Assembly: GCA_036822015.1 (NCBI GenBank)
Contig: DAISIL010000035.1
Span: forward strand, 1-33,923
Length of the DNA stretch: 33,923 bases
Source of the DNA: DAISIL01 sp036822015
Lineage (GTDB): Bacteria; Bacteroidota; Bacteroidia; Cytophagales; Bernardetiaceae
Reading direction: 5' to 3'
Both the position numbers and the translations under genes were made by a program. The notes beneath the pieces are model-generated. The model saw only the letters and a list, made by a program, of their open reading frames with translations. It had not been told where the DNA came from and ran no database searches. Positions 1 to 7,558 of this stretch are shown here, piece after piece; position 1 is the first letter of the stretch; the number at the start of each line of letters is the position of its first letter.

Positions 1-1370
1 CCTACAAATATTTTGGCGAACCAGTTTATATCTATTCGCTGAAAGAAGGAATCAACGACGGTTTCTTAACGCCATTCAAAGTAAAACGCATCAAGACCAC
101 TTTAGACGATTATCGCTATACTTCGGATGATACGATTGTAGAAGGCGAAATTGAAGAAGGCAAACTCTATGAAGAAAAAGACTTTAACCGAACGATTGAA
201 ATTGTAGAACGAGAAGCAAAGCGAGTAAACATATTTTTAGATGAGGCTAACCAAAACGAAAAGGCAATAATTTTCTGTGCCAATCAAGCACACGCAGCCT
301 TGATACGGGATTTGGTAAATCAGGAAAGATTTAAAAGACTTGGAAAAGGAGCAGACGGGCAGCGTCACCCTGAGCTTGTCGAAGGGTATTGTGTTCGTGT
401 AACTGCTAATGACGGAGAAGAAGGCGAAAGACTGTTGCGGGAATTTCAAGACAATGAAAAGACCTTACCAACCATTCTGACCACTTCGCAAAAACTCTCC
501 ACAGGTGTTGATGCAAGGAACATTCGCAATATCGTTTTGCTTCGTCCTGTCAATTCAATGATTGAGTTTAAACAAATCGTTGGGCGTGGCACACGATTGT
601 TTGACGGCAAGGAGTTTTTTACCATTTACGACTTTGTAGATGCTTACAAGCACTTTTCTGACCCTGAATGGGATGGGGAACCATTAGAGCCAGAACCGAG
701 TGAACCGAGACCATATCCACCAGCAGAACCAAGCGAACCGCCAACCGCCTCAGAACCTGACGAGCCAAAACCCAAAATGAAAAAAGTTAAGGTAAAACTA
801 AGAGACGGAAAAGAAAGAACCATACAACACATGGTACAAACCTCCTTTTGGAGTGCGGATGGCAAGCCTATTTCAGCAGAAGAATTTTTGAATAAGCTGT
901 TTGGCGAATTACCCAAACTTTTCAAAGACGAAGAAGAACTGCGGAAACTTTGGAGTAATCCATTAACAAGAAAAATCTTGTTGGAGAATTTAGATGCAGC
1001 AGGTTTCCCGAAAGACGATTTACTGACTTTGCAGCAGCTAGTGGATATGGAAAAAAGTGATTTATATGATGTGTTGGAATATGTGTTTAACGGAGATTAT
1101 ATCGCCATGACCCGAGAAGCGAGAGCCAAAGCAGCCGAAGCGACCATTTTTGCTTTACTGAATGACAAACAAAGGGAATTTATCGCGTTCGTGTTGAGCA
1201 AGTACGTTACTGAAGGCGTTGATGAACTCGACCATGAAAAACTAGACAAATCGCTGATAAACAAGTACCAATCATTAGAAGACGCAAAAGAAATATTGGG
1301 GGGCGTATCAAATATCAGCCGACTGTTTATTGAGTTTCAGCAACATCTATACAATCAAAAAGTAGCGTAA
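1..1370 (+). CDS. hsdR: Type I restriction enzyme R subunit, 5' end missing
   Basis: Motor and nuclease subunit of a type I restriction-modification system; the family pumps DNA with a superfamily 2 helicase and cuts it. The frame is open from base 3, so the gene starts before the window and its nuclease and first helicase domain are not visible. What is present is the second RecA-like helicase domain, with the signatures TTSQKLSTGVDARN and QIVGRGTRL followed by FFTIYDFVD. A proline/glutamate-rich linker follows (about bases 670-780), then the C-terminal domain typical of EcoEI/EcoAI-type R subunits, which mediates assembly with the methylase-specificity core. A palindromic repeat is inserted in frame at 367-387. 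The matching hsdM and hsdS genes are not downstream, so they must lie upstream or elsewhere. Family assignment is firm; activity is unknown because of the insertion. Confidence 0.93.
   Translation, partial: YKYFGEPVYIYSLKEGINDGFLTPFKVKRIKTTLDDYRYTSDDTIVEGEIEEGKLYEEKDFNRTIEIVEREAKRVNIFLDEANQNEKAIIFCANQAHAALIRDLVNQERFKRLGKGADGQRHPELVEGYCVRVTANDGEEGERLLREFQDNEKTLPTILTTSQKLSTGVDARNIRNIVLLRPVNSMIEFKQIVGRGTRLFDGKEFFTIYDFVDAYKHFSDPEWDGEPLEPEPSEPRPYPPAEPSEPPTASEPDEPKPKMKKVKVKLRDGKERTIQHMVQTSFWSADGKPISAEEFLNKLFGELPKLFKDEEELRKLWSNPLTRKILLENLDAAGFPKDDLLTLQQLVDMEKSDLYDVLEYVFNGDYIAMTREARAKAAEATIFALLNDKQREFIAFVLSKYVTEGVDELDHEKLDKSLINKYQSLEDAKEILGGVSNISRLFIEFQQHLYNQKVA
367..387. repeat. Palindromic REP-like element inserted in frame in hsdR
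   Basis: The bases ACCCTGAGCTTGTCGAAGGG plus a final T form an imperfect palindrome with ACCCT/AGGGT ends. Read in the hsdR frame it encodes HPELVEG, and on the opposite strand PFDKLRVT. From memory this core is a widespread dispersed palindrome in Bacteroidota and other phyla. It sits between the helicase segment ending QERF and the conserved YCVRVTANDG, where I recall relatives having only a few residues. I therefore infer an insertion of roughly 12-17 residues that kept the frame. Confidence 0.75.
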
Positions 1371-1388
1371 TGACAAGAACAGTATAAC

Positions 1389-1510
1389 GTGTTTTTTTTC
1401 GGCAGCAATTTTAAGATACAACAAATTGACAAACAATACTTTAAGCCTTTTTTTCCACAAAAATATACATTGGATTAAGGAGAAAATAAATGATATTTGT
1501 ATGTTTGGGG
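1389..1510 (+). repeat. Direct repeat, copy A, upstream of a small membrane-protein gene
   Basis: Bases 1413-1510 match 4610-4707 with only three differences in 98 (1490, 1503 and 1507). A weaker, gapped match extends left to about 1389/4588. The sequence is non-coding, AT-rich and not an obvious inverted repeat. It ends 26 bases before the start codon of the gene at 1537. Near its right end lies TATGTTTG (1500-1507), which fits the Bacteroidota -7 element TAnnTTTG; I found no convincing -33 element at normal spacing. It could be a duplicated promoter/leader or part of a mobile cassette. Confidence 0.85.
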
Positions 1511-1536
1511 TGTCGTGCTTAACATAAAACAGACAA

Positions 1537-2001
1537 ATGGAAATAAAAGAACTAAAAAATCGTCCAGGTACTGATGAAAACAGAAAGCTAATAAGTCTTT
1601 ATTCTCAATTTGAAAAACTTTTAGTTGAATTAAGAAAACGGGAATTATCCGAAGAGATTATAAACTCAATCAATACCGAGATTGATGAAATAAACGCCGT
1701 TTCTGGATCAGGAAAAGAGTTGAGAAAAAAAATAAAAAATACCCAATCTAAGATCATTAAACTTATTGAGAAAGAACATAAGTTGGTAACTGAAAATCAT
1801 TATCGAAATACCTGGTTGGCAGTTGGGATGGCTGCATTTGGTATTCCGATGGGGGTTGCTTTTGGAGCGAGCTTTGGCAACATGGCATTTGTTGCAATAG
1901 GCATACCCGTTGGAATGGCTATTGGAATAGCTGTCGGCTCAGGAATGGACAAAAAAGCCTTTGAAGAAGGAAGGCAGATTGAATTAGAAATCAAGTACTA
2001 A
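1537..2001 (+). CDS. Hypothetical membrane protein: coiled coil plus glycine-rich membrane hairpin
   Basis: 154-residue protein of unknown function. The first 90 residues are charged and helix-forming, rich in Lys and Glu, and look like a coiled coil. Residues of about 91-140 form two hydrophobic, glycine-rich segments (WLAVGMAAFGIPMGVAFG and MAFVAIGIPVGMAIGIAVG) with GxxxG-type spacing, suggesting a tightly packed transmembrane hairpin. A short charged tail follows. There is no signal peptide. I recall similar orphan proteins in many Flavobacteriia and Cytophagia, without a known role. It stands alone, preceded by repeat copy A and separated by 101 bases from the next gene. Its AT-rich composition matches the rest of the accessory region. 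Confidence 0.8.
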   Translation: MEIKELKNRPGTDENRKLISLYSQFEKLLVELRKRELSEEIINSINTEIDEINAVSGSGKELRKKIKNTQSKIIKLIEKEHKLVTENHYRNTWLAVGMAAFGIPMGVAFGASFGNMAFVAIGIPVGMAIGIAVGSGMDKKAFEEGRQIELEIKY

Positions 2002-2102
2002 ACATGCACATAATACGTGCTGAAGTGCTAAATTGAAGCAAATGAACATTAAGAGAGATGTCTTAAAATCCCTCGCTATGCTTGTCCTTGAATGCAAATA
2101 AG

Positions 2103-2702
2103 ATGAAAAACTCAAATGGTAAGTGTAACCTTTGTTTAATGGTTATTCTGATAGCTTTTTCCTTGGCAAGTACTACGCATTTGTTTGCGCAAACGACAAA
2201 AGAAAAAAACGAGGCTCAATATGGACTAAAAGCGGGTATTAACTTTGCTGAACTTTGGGGAGAGGACGCATTGCCAGAAAGCGACCGCAAAGTGGGGTAT
2301 TCTTTTGGGCTATATGCTTCATACAAAATTTCCAAAGAATGGAAAATTCAACCCGAAGTAATTTGGTCGCTTCAAGGAGAAAAGTCTAAGGATAGTGGAC
2401 GGTATAAAGTTTCTTACATCAACATTCCCATTCTGTTTAAGTGGAAAAGCAATAAGTTTTACACGGAGGTAGGTCCTCAATTAGGCATACTTACGATTAA
2501 TACGGCTAAGTCCGTTCCAGAAAGTTTGCGGCTTGAAAATTTTGAAACGTTCGATTTCTCTTTGAATGCAGGGATTGGGTATGAAATTTTTGAAGATTGG
2601 AGCATTGGATTGAGATATATCCAGGGTGTTACTAATATGGTGAGTGGACGAGATTTGAGAAATAGCGTTATCTACCTGGGGCTTTCATATAGAATCTTTT
2701 AA
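2103..2702 (+). CDS. Outer-membrane beta-barrel protein, PorT-like family
   Basis: 199-residue exported protein. The start at the ATG is preferred over an upstream TTG at 2082 because it gives a clean signal peptide: KMKNSNGKCN-type basic start, hydrophobic core, cleavage after HLFAQ. The mature part opens with YGLKAGINFAEL and contains alternating amphipathic strands such as VSYINIPILFKWKSNKFYTEVGPQLGIL and ends with IYLGLSYRIF, the terminal aromatic expected for a barrel. This is the pattern of the outer-membrane beta-barrel family (PF13568), whose members are mostly of unknown function. It is followed after two bases by the next gene, so the two are probably co-transcribed with the oxidase at 3259. 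Confidence 0.82.
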   Translation: MKNSNGKCNLCLMVILIAFSLASTTHLFAQTTKEKNEAQYGLKAGINFAELWGEDALPESDRKVGYSFGLYASYKISKEWKIQPEVIWSLQGEKSKDSGRYKVSYINIPILFKWKSNKFYTEVGPQLGILTINTAKSVPESLRLENFETFDFSLNAGIGYEIFEDWSIGLRYIQGVTNMVSGRDLRNSVIYLGLSYRIF

Positions 2703-2704
2703 AG

Positions 2705-3262
2705 ATGAAACTATTGAGAATATACATTTTATTTTTCGTTTTTATTGTCTCATCTTCTGTTGTAGCTCAGAAAAGAGATGTTGAATGGCTAGTCGGATAT
2801 TTTGCACCCTATTTGTCAAATGTTGGTGGTACAGTGGGTTGTACTTTTGATTTGAAAGAATTGGGGAGAGATTCAAAAAAACAAAAACTTCAACTCTCAA
2901 CACAGTTAAGTTATTTTGCACAAGCCGATGTATCTCAAAATCTCTTGCTTAATTCCGAATTGGTTTATAGATGGAATAAGCAAAATCAACGATTTTTTCT
3001 GACGTATTCGCTTGGAGCAGGGTATTTGCTCTCTTTTCAGCGGCAAGAAGGCACGCTAAACTTAGGGACAGGAGAGATAGATTACAGAAATGAAACACTC
3101 CATTATTTTTTACCTACCTTAAATATGGGTTTGGGAGTTGCTCCTAAAAAATGTTTAGGGTTTTATACAAAAGCAACTTATGGTAGAAAGTTAAGCACTC
3201 AAAATGCCAATGCTGCCTTTCTAGGCATTACGATAGGTTTAATTTTAAAAATCAAGACATGA
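2705..3262 (+). CDS. Secreted protein, probable outer-membrane barrel, unknown family
   Basis: 185 residues with a clear signal peptide (MKLLRIYILFFVFIVSSSV, cleavage after VVAQ). The remainder is rich in aromatic and beta-forming residues with alternating strands (QLSTQLSYFAQADVS, RFFLTYSLGAGYLLSF, LPTLNMGLGVAPKKCLGF, AFLGITIGLIL), consistent with a small outer-membrane barrel. I do not recognise a named family. Its stop codon overlaps the start of the amine oxidase gene (ATGA at 3259-3262), and it begins two bases after the preceding barrel gene. It is therefore the middle gene of a tight three-gene cluster. A role alongside the oxidase in the outer membrane is an inference from position only. 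Confidence 0.75.
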   Translation: MKLLRIYILFFVFIVSSSVVAQKRDVEWLVGYFAPYLSNVGGTVGCTFDLKELGRDSKKQKLQLSTQLSYFAQADVSQNLLLNSELVYRWNKQNQRFFLTYSLGAGYLLSFQRQEGTLNLGTGEIDYRNETLHYFLPTLNMGLGVAPKKCLGFYTKATYGRKLSTQNANAAFLGITIGLILKIKT

Positions 3263-4467
3263 CAAGGAAAGCATTTATTGAAAACAGTTTGATAATGGGA
3301 ATTGGTCTTCCTTTTTTAGGTAGTGCTTTGTTTCAATCGTGTAGTGAAGATGATACTATATTCCCAAAATTTCATACTAATTTTTCGGGTAAAGTAATTA
3401 TTGTTGGTGCAGGAGCAGCAGGATTAGCAGCAGGCTATTTACTTAAAAGATATGGGATAGATTTTGAAATAATTGAAGCCGCCCCTGTTTACGGTGGCCG
3501 CCTTAAAAAAACGGATAGTTTTGCAGACTTCCCCATAGACATCGGCGCGGAGTGGATTCACACAGACCCAAAAATATTGGCAGATATTATCAATAACCCT
3601 AAGGCGAATACCAAAGTAGATATTATTGTTTACAACCCACAAACTATCAAATCTTGGAAAAATGAAAAGCTGAAATCACACAATTACATCAACAGTTTTT
3701 ACAGTGAATGGAAATTCAAGCACTCGACTTGGTTCGACTTCTTTGAGCAGTTTATTGTATCTGAAATTTCTGATCGAATCACACTCAACAAACCTATCGT
3801 AAATATCAACTACCAAGGAAATAAAATTCTCTTATCGACAAATAGTAATGAAACCTTTGAAGCAGACAAGGTACTGATAACAACACCTATCAAAACTCTT
3901 CAAAATGAGCAAATTACTTTTCAGCCTGCATTACCAACTGAGAAAAAAGAAGCAATCAACAAAATATTTATGGGAGATGGCATAAAAATATTTATAGAAT
4001 TTAAGGAAAGGTTTTACCCTGATATTCTGGTTTTTGGTAACATCTTTCAGGCACTTAATGAAGAAGAGAAGTTTGTATATGATGCCGCCTTCAGAAAAGA
4101 CTCCGACAAACACGTTCTAGGACTTTTTGCTATTAACGAGAAGGCAAGGGCTTATACACAACTAAACTCGGAGCAAGAAATTATAGATAAATTTTTGGCA
4201 GAATTAGATGAAATTTTTGATGGAAAAGCAACAGCCAACTACATCAACCACATCATTCAAAACTGGTCGATAGAGCCATACATACAAGGTGCCTATTCGT
4301 ATTCTTTTGACGGAAACCAAAAAGATATTGTAACGATAATAAATGAGCCACTAAAAAATAAAATTTATTTTGCCGGTGAAGCACTGTCAATAAAAAACCA
4401 AGCAATGGTTCATGGGGCCTGCGAATCCGCTTACAGTATGGTAGCAACGATGATGAAAGATGAATAA
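3259..4467 (+). CDS. FAD-dependent amine oxidase, predicted exported lipoprotein
   Basis: 402-residue flavin amine oxidase (PF01593 type), a family that oxidises amines with oxygen and releases hydrogen peroxide. The Rossmann motif GAGAAGLAAG is at residues 50-59, with the ribose-binding Glu at about 73 in DFEIIEA. GGRL at 79-82 and GAEWIH near 96 are family signatures, and IYFAGEALS near the end binds FAD. The N-terminus MTRKAFIENSLIMG resembles a twin-arginine (Tat) signal with RK in place of RR. It ends at Cys28 in LFQSC, followed by SEDD, which resembles the Bacteroidota lipoprotein export signal that sends lipoproteins to the cell surface. Tat export would fit a protein that folds with its cofactor inside. 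The substrate cannot be read from the sequence. It overlaps the upstream gene by four bases. Confidence 0.88.
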   Translation: MTRKAFIENSLIMGIGLPFLGSALFQSCSEDDTIFPKFHTNFSGKVIIVGAGAAGLAAGYLLKRYGIDFEIIEAAPVYGGRLKKTDSFADFPIDIGAEWIHTDPKILADIINNPKANTKVDIIVYNPQTIKSWKNEKLKSHNYINSFYSEWKFKHSTWFDFFEQFIVSEISDRITLNKPIVNINYQGNKILLSTNSNETFEADKVLITTPIKTLQNEQITFQPALPTEKKEAINKIFMGDGIKIFIEFKERFYPDILVFGNIFQALNEEEKFVYDAAFRKDSDKHVLGLFAINEKARAYTQLNSEQEIIDKFLAELDEIFDGKATANYINHIIQNWSIEPYIQGAYSYSFDGNQKDIVTIINEPLKNKIYFAGEALSIKNQAMVHGACESAYSMVATMMKDE

Positions 4468-4587
4468 AAGCACGACGTATACAGGTAAAGCGTTATCAAT
4501 CACTATAAAAACCAAATGGGAACCATTGAGCTGACGTTCTCATCCGTGCCTGGTGTGCTGCGACTAGGATGGATACTCGGAGGGACA

Positions 4588-4707
4588 GTGTTTTTCCACC
4601 AGCTATTTCAAGATACAACAAATTGACAAACAATACTTTAAGCCTTTTTTTCCACAAAAATATACATTGGATTAAGGAGAAAATAAGTGATATTTGTATA
4701 TTTAGGG
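4588..4707 (+). repeat. Direct repeat, copy B, upstream of a second small membrane-protein gene
   Basis: Second copy of the module described at 1389-1510. The near-identical core is 4610-4707; the left 22 bases match copy A only loosely. The position equivalent to the TAnnTTTG element reads TATATTTA (4697-4704), so one base of that element differs between copies. It ends 39 bases before the ATG of the gene at 4747. As in copy A, the gene behind it is a short membrane protein reading away from the repeat, and the two proteins are not alike. Confidence 0.85.
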
Positions 4708-4746
4708 ACTGATTCCAACACTAAAAAACCACAAAGCAATAGAATT

Positions 4747-5019
4747 ATGGAAGAAAAAGGCTTCGACAAAATGACCGATGAAGAACTATTAGTCGAGAAA
4801 AAAAAGCTGATGAAGTCTAAAATCTTCCATGCGATAGCAGCTGGTTTTCTTGTTGGGATACTCATCTTCGGAGTGGTTGCCTGGAGTCTGAATCCCGAAA
4901 AACATTTGGGATTCCTGATTCCAATGATGATTCCTGTGGTTTTCATTTACAGAATGCTTAAAGCACCAAATCAAAATAAGGATTTAGAAGATGTCTTGAA
5001 AGAACGCAAACTAAACTGA
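4747..5019 (+). CDS. Small two-segment membrane protein, unknown function
   Basis: 90-residue protein. I chose the ATG giving MEEKGFDKMTDEELL rather than an earlier GTG (4687), which lies inside the repeat and adds a non-conserved-looking leader. The first 32 residues are charged and helical. Two hydrophobic segments follow (IAAGFLVGILIFGVVAWSL and LGFLIPMMIPVVFIYRML), then a charged tail ending EDVLKERKLN. I recall near relatives in many Bacteroidota, always as uncharacterised orphans. It is behind repeat copy B and converges on the TonB receptor gene at 5189. Confidence 0.8.
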   Translation: MEEKGFDKMTDEELLVEKKKLMKSKIFHAIAAGFLVGILIFGVVAWSLNPEKHLGFLIPMMIPVVFIYRMLKAPNQNKDLEDVLKERKLN

Positions 5020-5188
5020 GGGACGAAAAAGAAAACAAAGAATACGATAAGAAGCAGGGCAAATATTTCGACTTTACCGGTTCATAAGACAGGCTTAAAA
5101 AATAGGCACTAAAAGCCGTTAAGCACGTCCTATCAAAAAGCTTAGCCCCACGGACTTCACAAAAACAAAAAAGCCAGCTTCAATAGGG

Positions 5189-7555
5189 CTAAAAATCAAT
5201 CACAACACCAATCGTGGGTAAGACCGAGCTGTTGTCGGTGGCTTCGATCTCAACAACACGGCGCGGATCAAGGACATCTCCTGCGTCGTTGCGGGCCAGC
5301 CCGTAGCTTGGTGGGCTGGGTAAGTTGCTGGCAAAGACGTTTTGTATTTCCAGGAATAGGTTGAGCGTCCAGCGGGGGAAGTTCCACTTTTTATCTACCC
5401 GGATGTCGATGGCATTAAAAACGCCGAGGCGGTCATCTCCCAAGCGGCTATAATCAAAAACAAACTGCGGATAAACCGGCTCGGTAGCCGCCACATCGAC
5501 AGGAGCAAAAGGCGCACGCCCAAGCAGCCGCGATCGCAGGCCCAGCTCCCAGTTGCGGGGCAGCTTGTAACCACCCGTGAAGGTGAGCAAGTGGCGGTTG
5601 TCCCAGAACGAGGGCAAGAACTCATCCCGATCAAAACCCGTGAAGGCACTCCAGTAGAGCGTATAAGCCAGGATGCCGTAAAAGTTTTTGGAGAGCTTTT
5701 GTTGAAAGAGGAACTCTAACCCGTAGGTGCGCCCCCGCCCAACGCTTGCGATGTCTTCGTTACCCAACACGGAGAAATCCCCGCCCAGATTGGCGAGCGA
5801 AACCCGATCCCGCACCGACACCGGATAATCTTCGTACCACTTCACGAAGCCCTCGAGGGTGATACGGGTAGCAGGCGTGGGCAAGAACTCTATACCAGCC
5901 ACGACGTGATCGCTGCGGATATAACGCGCATCGCGGTTGGTGAAGTTGCCGTTGTTGTCCTGAAAGCCCAGCACGGTGTAAGGTGGGATTTTGTAGTAGC
6001 GGCCAGCCGAGGCGTTGATCGTCCAGGTGCCGGTGGTGTTGAGTTGGTAGGCAATCGCGAAGCGGGGCGAAAGCGTGCGCCAAACTTCATTGCCCGTATC
6101 CATGAACGTATTGCCATCGAAGCGCAGCCCCAACGAAGGACGCAAACGGTCATTGAAAAAGCCTCGGGAGAGTTGCAGATAAGCGCCATAGCGCAAGAAG
6201 TTATTTTCTACGTCGAAGTCCAGCCCGTTGTTCAGGTCAAGGGTGCGGTTTTGGTAGTAGGCATTTTGGAGGGTGGCCCCTGTTCCGATCGTCCAATCGC
6301 CGGCATAGCGGGTGAGTTCGTAGCGGAGTTTGGTTTCCCATTCCGTGGACTGGTTCCTAAAAAAAAGCCCCTCCTGATTTTCGTTGTCGCGGTAGCGGTC
6401 AAACTCATTCCGTAAGTAGTTCGTGCTAAGAGCTGTACGCATAAAACCCTTGCCTTCGGGGAGGCGGTGCAACCAACTGATCCCGTGGGTGGTGGTCTGT
6501 TGGCGAATGACCGGTACTTGCTCTAAGGTGGCTTGCTGATCGGCGGTCAGGTCGTCGGGGACGTTGATCGAAAAGTTATCAATCGAGCCTACACCCGTGA
6601 TGCTGATTTGGTTGCGGTCGTTGATCTGGTGATTGACTTTGTACTGATAATCCCAATAGTCGGGCAAAAAAGGCAGCCCGATCAGTTGGAATAGGAGTTG
6701 GAGATAAGAGCGGCGCACGGAGGCGATGAAAGTTGTCCGGCCGCGCTCCTGGTCTTTGGTCTTGAAGAGCGGCCCCTCGAAGGTGAGTGCCGTCTCGCTG
6801 GCCCCTACCCGTATGTTGGTTTGGAGCTTCTGGGCGTTGCCGTTGCGCTGATCGAACTGCAAGACCCCCGAAAGCACGTTGTCGTATTGGGCCCCAAAGG
6901 CACTCGAACTAAGCGTTACGCCCTCAAAAAACGAGACGTTGAGCAAGCCCACGGGGCCGCCTGCGCTACCCTGCGTCGCGAAGTGGTTGATGTTCGGGAT
7001 TTCGATGCCGTCGAGATAATAGACGTTTTCGTTGGGCGCGCCCCCGCGTATGATGACATCGTTGCGGAACCCTCCCACCGATCCTGATACCCCGGGCAAG
7101 GACTGCACCACCCGCGCAATGTCGTTGTTGCCGCCCGGATAGGTGGCAATCTCCTCCCGCGAGAGGCGTTGGATCGAAAGCGGCGTTTCTTCGAGCTTCT
7201 CAAAGGCACTGCTCTTGATGACGACCTCCTCCAACTCGCTGGTGTTTTCGGTGAGGACAAAGATCAAATCGGGGTTGCCGCCCGTTCGGACGACGACATT
7301 AAATTTTGTTTGGGACAAGTAGCCAATAAAAGAAGCCTTGATGTTGTAGCTCTGCGCCGGTACGTCCTTGATGACAAAGTAGCCGTCCAGGTCAGCTACA
7401 CTGCCCAGGGTCGTCCCTTCGATGACAAGCTCGGCTCCCGTCAGTGGCTCACCCGTGCGGGCATCGCGCACGTATCCCGTAAGGGTAGCTGTGTTTTGGG
7501 AGAATCCAAAGGGAGCCAGGAGCAGAAGAAAAAAGATCAAAAAGTGTTTTTTCAT
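5189..7555 (-). CDS. TonB-dependent outer-membrane receptor with carboxypeptidase-D-like domain
   Basis: 788-residue outer-membrane transporter driven by TonB. A signal peptide ends at FGFSQ (about residue 20). It is followed by a carboxypeptidase-D-like repeat (about 24-105, GYVRDARTGEPLTGAEL), the plug (about 115-235, with SLPGVSGSVGGFRNDVIIRG and YYLDGIEIPN), and a barrel ending in VVIDF with a terminal Phe. The plug resembles siderophore/cobalamin-type receptors more than SusC, and no SusD partner is adjacent. Substrate unknown. It starts three bases after the stop of the small lipoprotein gene at 7559 and should be translated from the same mRNA. Its GC content appears higher than that of its neighbours. 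Confidence 0.93.
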   Translation of the reverse strand: MKKHFLIFFLLLLAPFGFSQNTATLTGYVRDARTGEPLTGAELVIEGTTLGSVADLDGYFVIKDVPAQSYNIKASFIGYLSQTKFNVVVRTGGNPDLIFVLTENTSELEEVVIKSSAFEKLEETPLSIQRLSREEIATYPGGNNDIARVVQSLPGVSGSVGGFRNDVIIRGGAPNENVYYLDGIEIPNINHFATQGSAGGPVGLLNVSFFEGVTLSSSAFGAQYDNVLSGVLQFDQRNGNAQKLQTNIRVGASETALTFEGPLFKTKDQERGRTTFIASVRRSYLQLLFQLIGLPFLPDYWDYQYKVNHQINDRNQISITGVGSIDNFSINVPDDLTADQQATLEQVPVIRQQTTTHGISWLHRLPEGKGFMRTALSTNYLRNEFDRYRDNENQEGLFFRNQSTEWETKLRYELTRYAGDWTIGTGATLQNAYYQNRTLDLNNGLDFDVENNFLRYGAYLQLSRGFFNDRLRPSLGLRFDGNTFMDTGNEVWRTLSPRFAIAYQLNTTGTWTINASAGRYYKIPPYTVLGFQDNNGNFTNRDARYIRSDHVVAGIEFLPTPATRITLEGFVKWYEDYPVSVRDRVSLANLGGDFSVLGNEDIASVGRGRTYGLEFLFQQKLSKNFYGILAYTLYWSAFTGFDRDEFLPSFWDNRHLLTFTGGYKLPRNWELGLRSRLLGRAPFAPVDVAATEPVYPQFVFDYSRLGDDRLGVFNAIDIRVDKKWNFPRWTLNLFLEIQNVFASNLPSPPSYGLARNDAGDVLDPRRVVEIEATDNSSVLPTIGVVIDF

Positions 7556-7558
7556 GGG

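Noticed and set aside
237..449. 70-codon minus-strand frame with PFDKLRVT
   Set aside because: It is the reverse reading of the palindromic repeat within hsdR; no signal for a gene.
4516..4626. 36-codon frame (MGTIELTFSSVPGVLRLG...) ending inside repeat copy B
   Set aside because: Readable but very short, unrecognised, and its equivalent in copy A is broken by a stop; I cannot separate it from chance or from a decayed gene end.
5022..5087. Lys/Glu-rich peptide ending KKQGKYFDFTGS before the first receptor gene
   Set aside because: No start codon and no recognised family; might be a gene remnant but not supportable.
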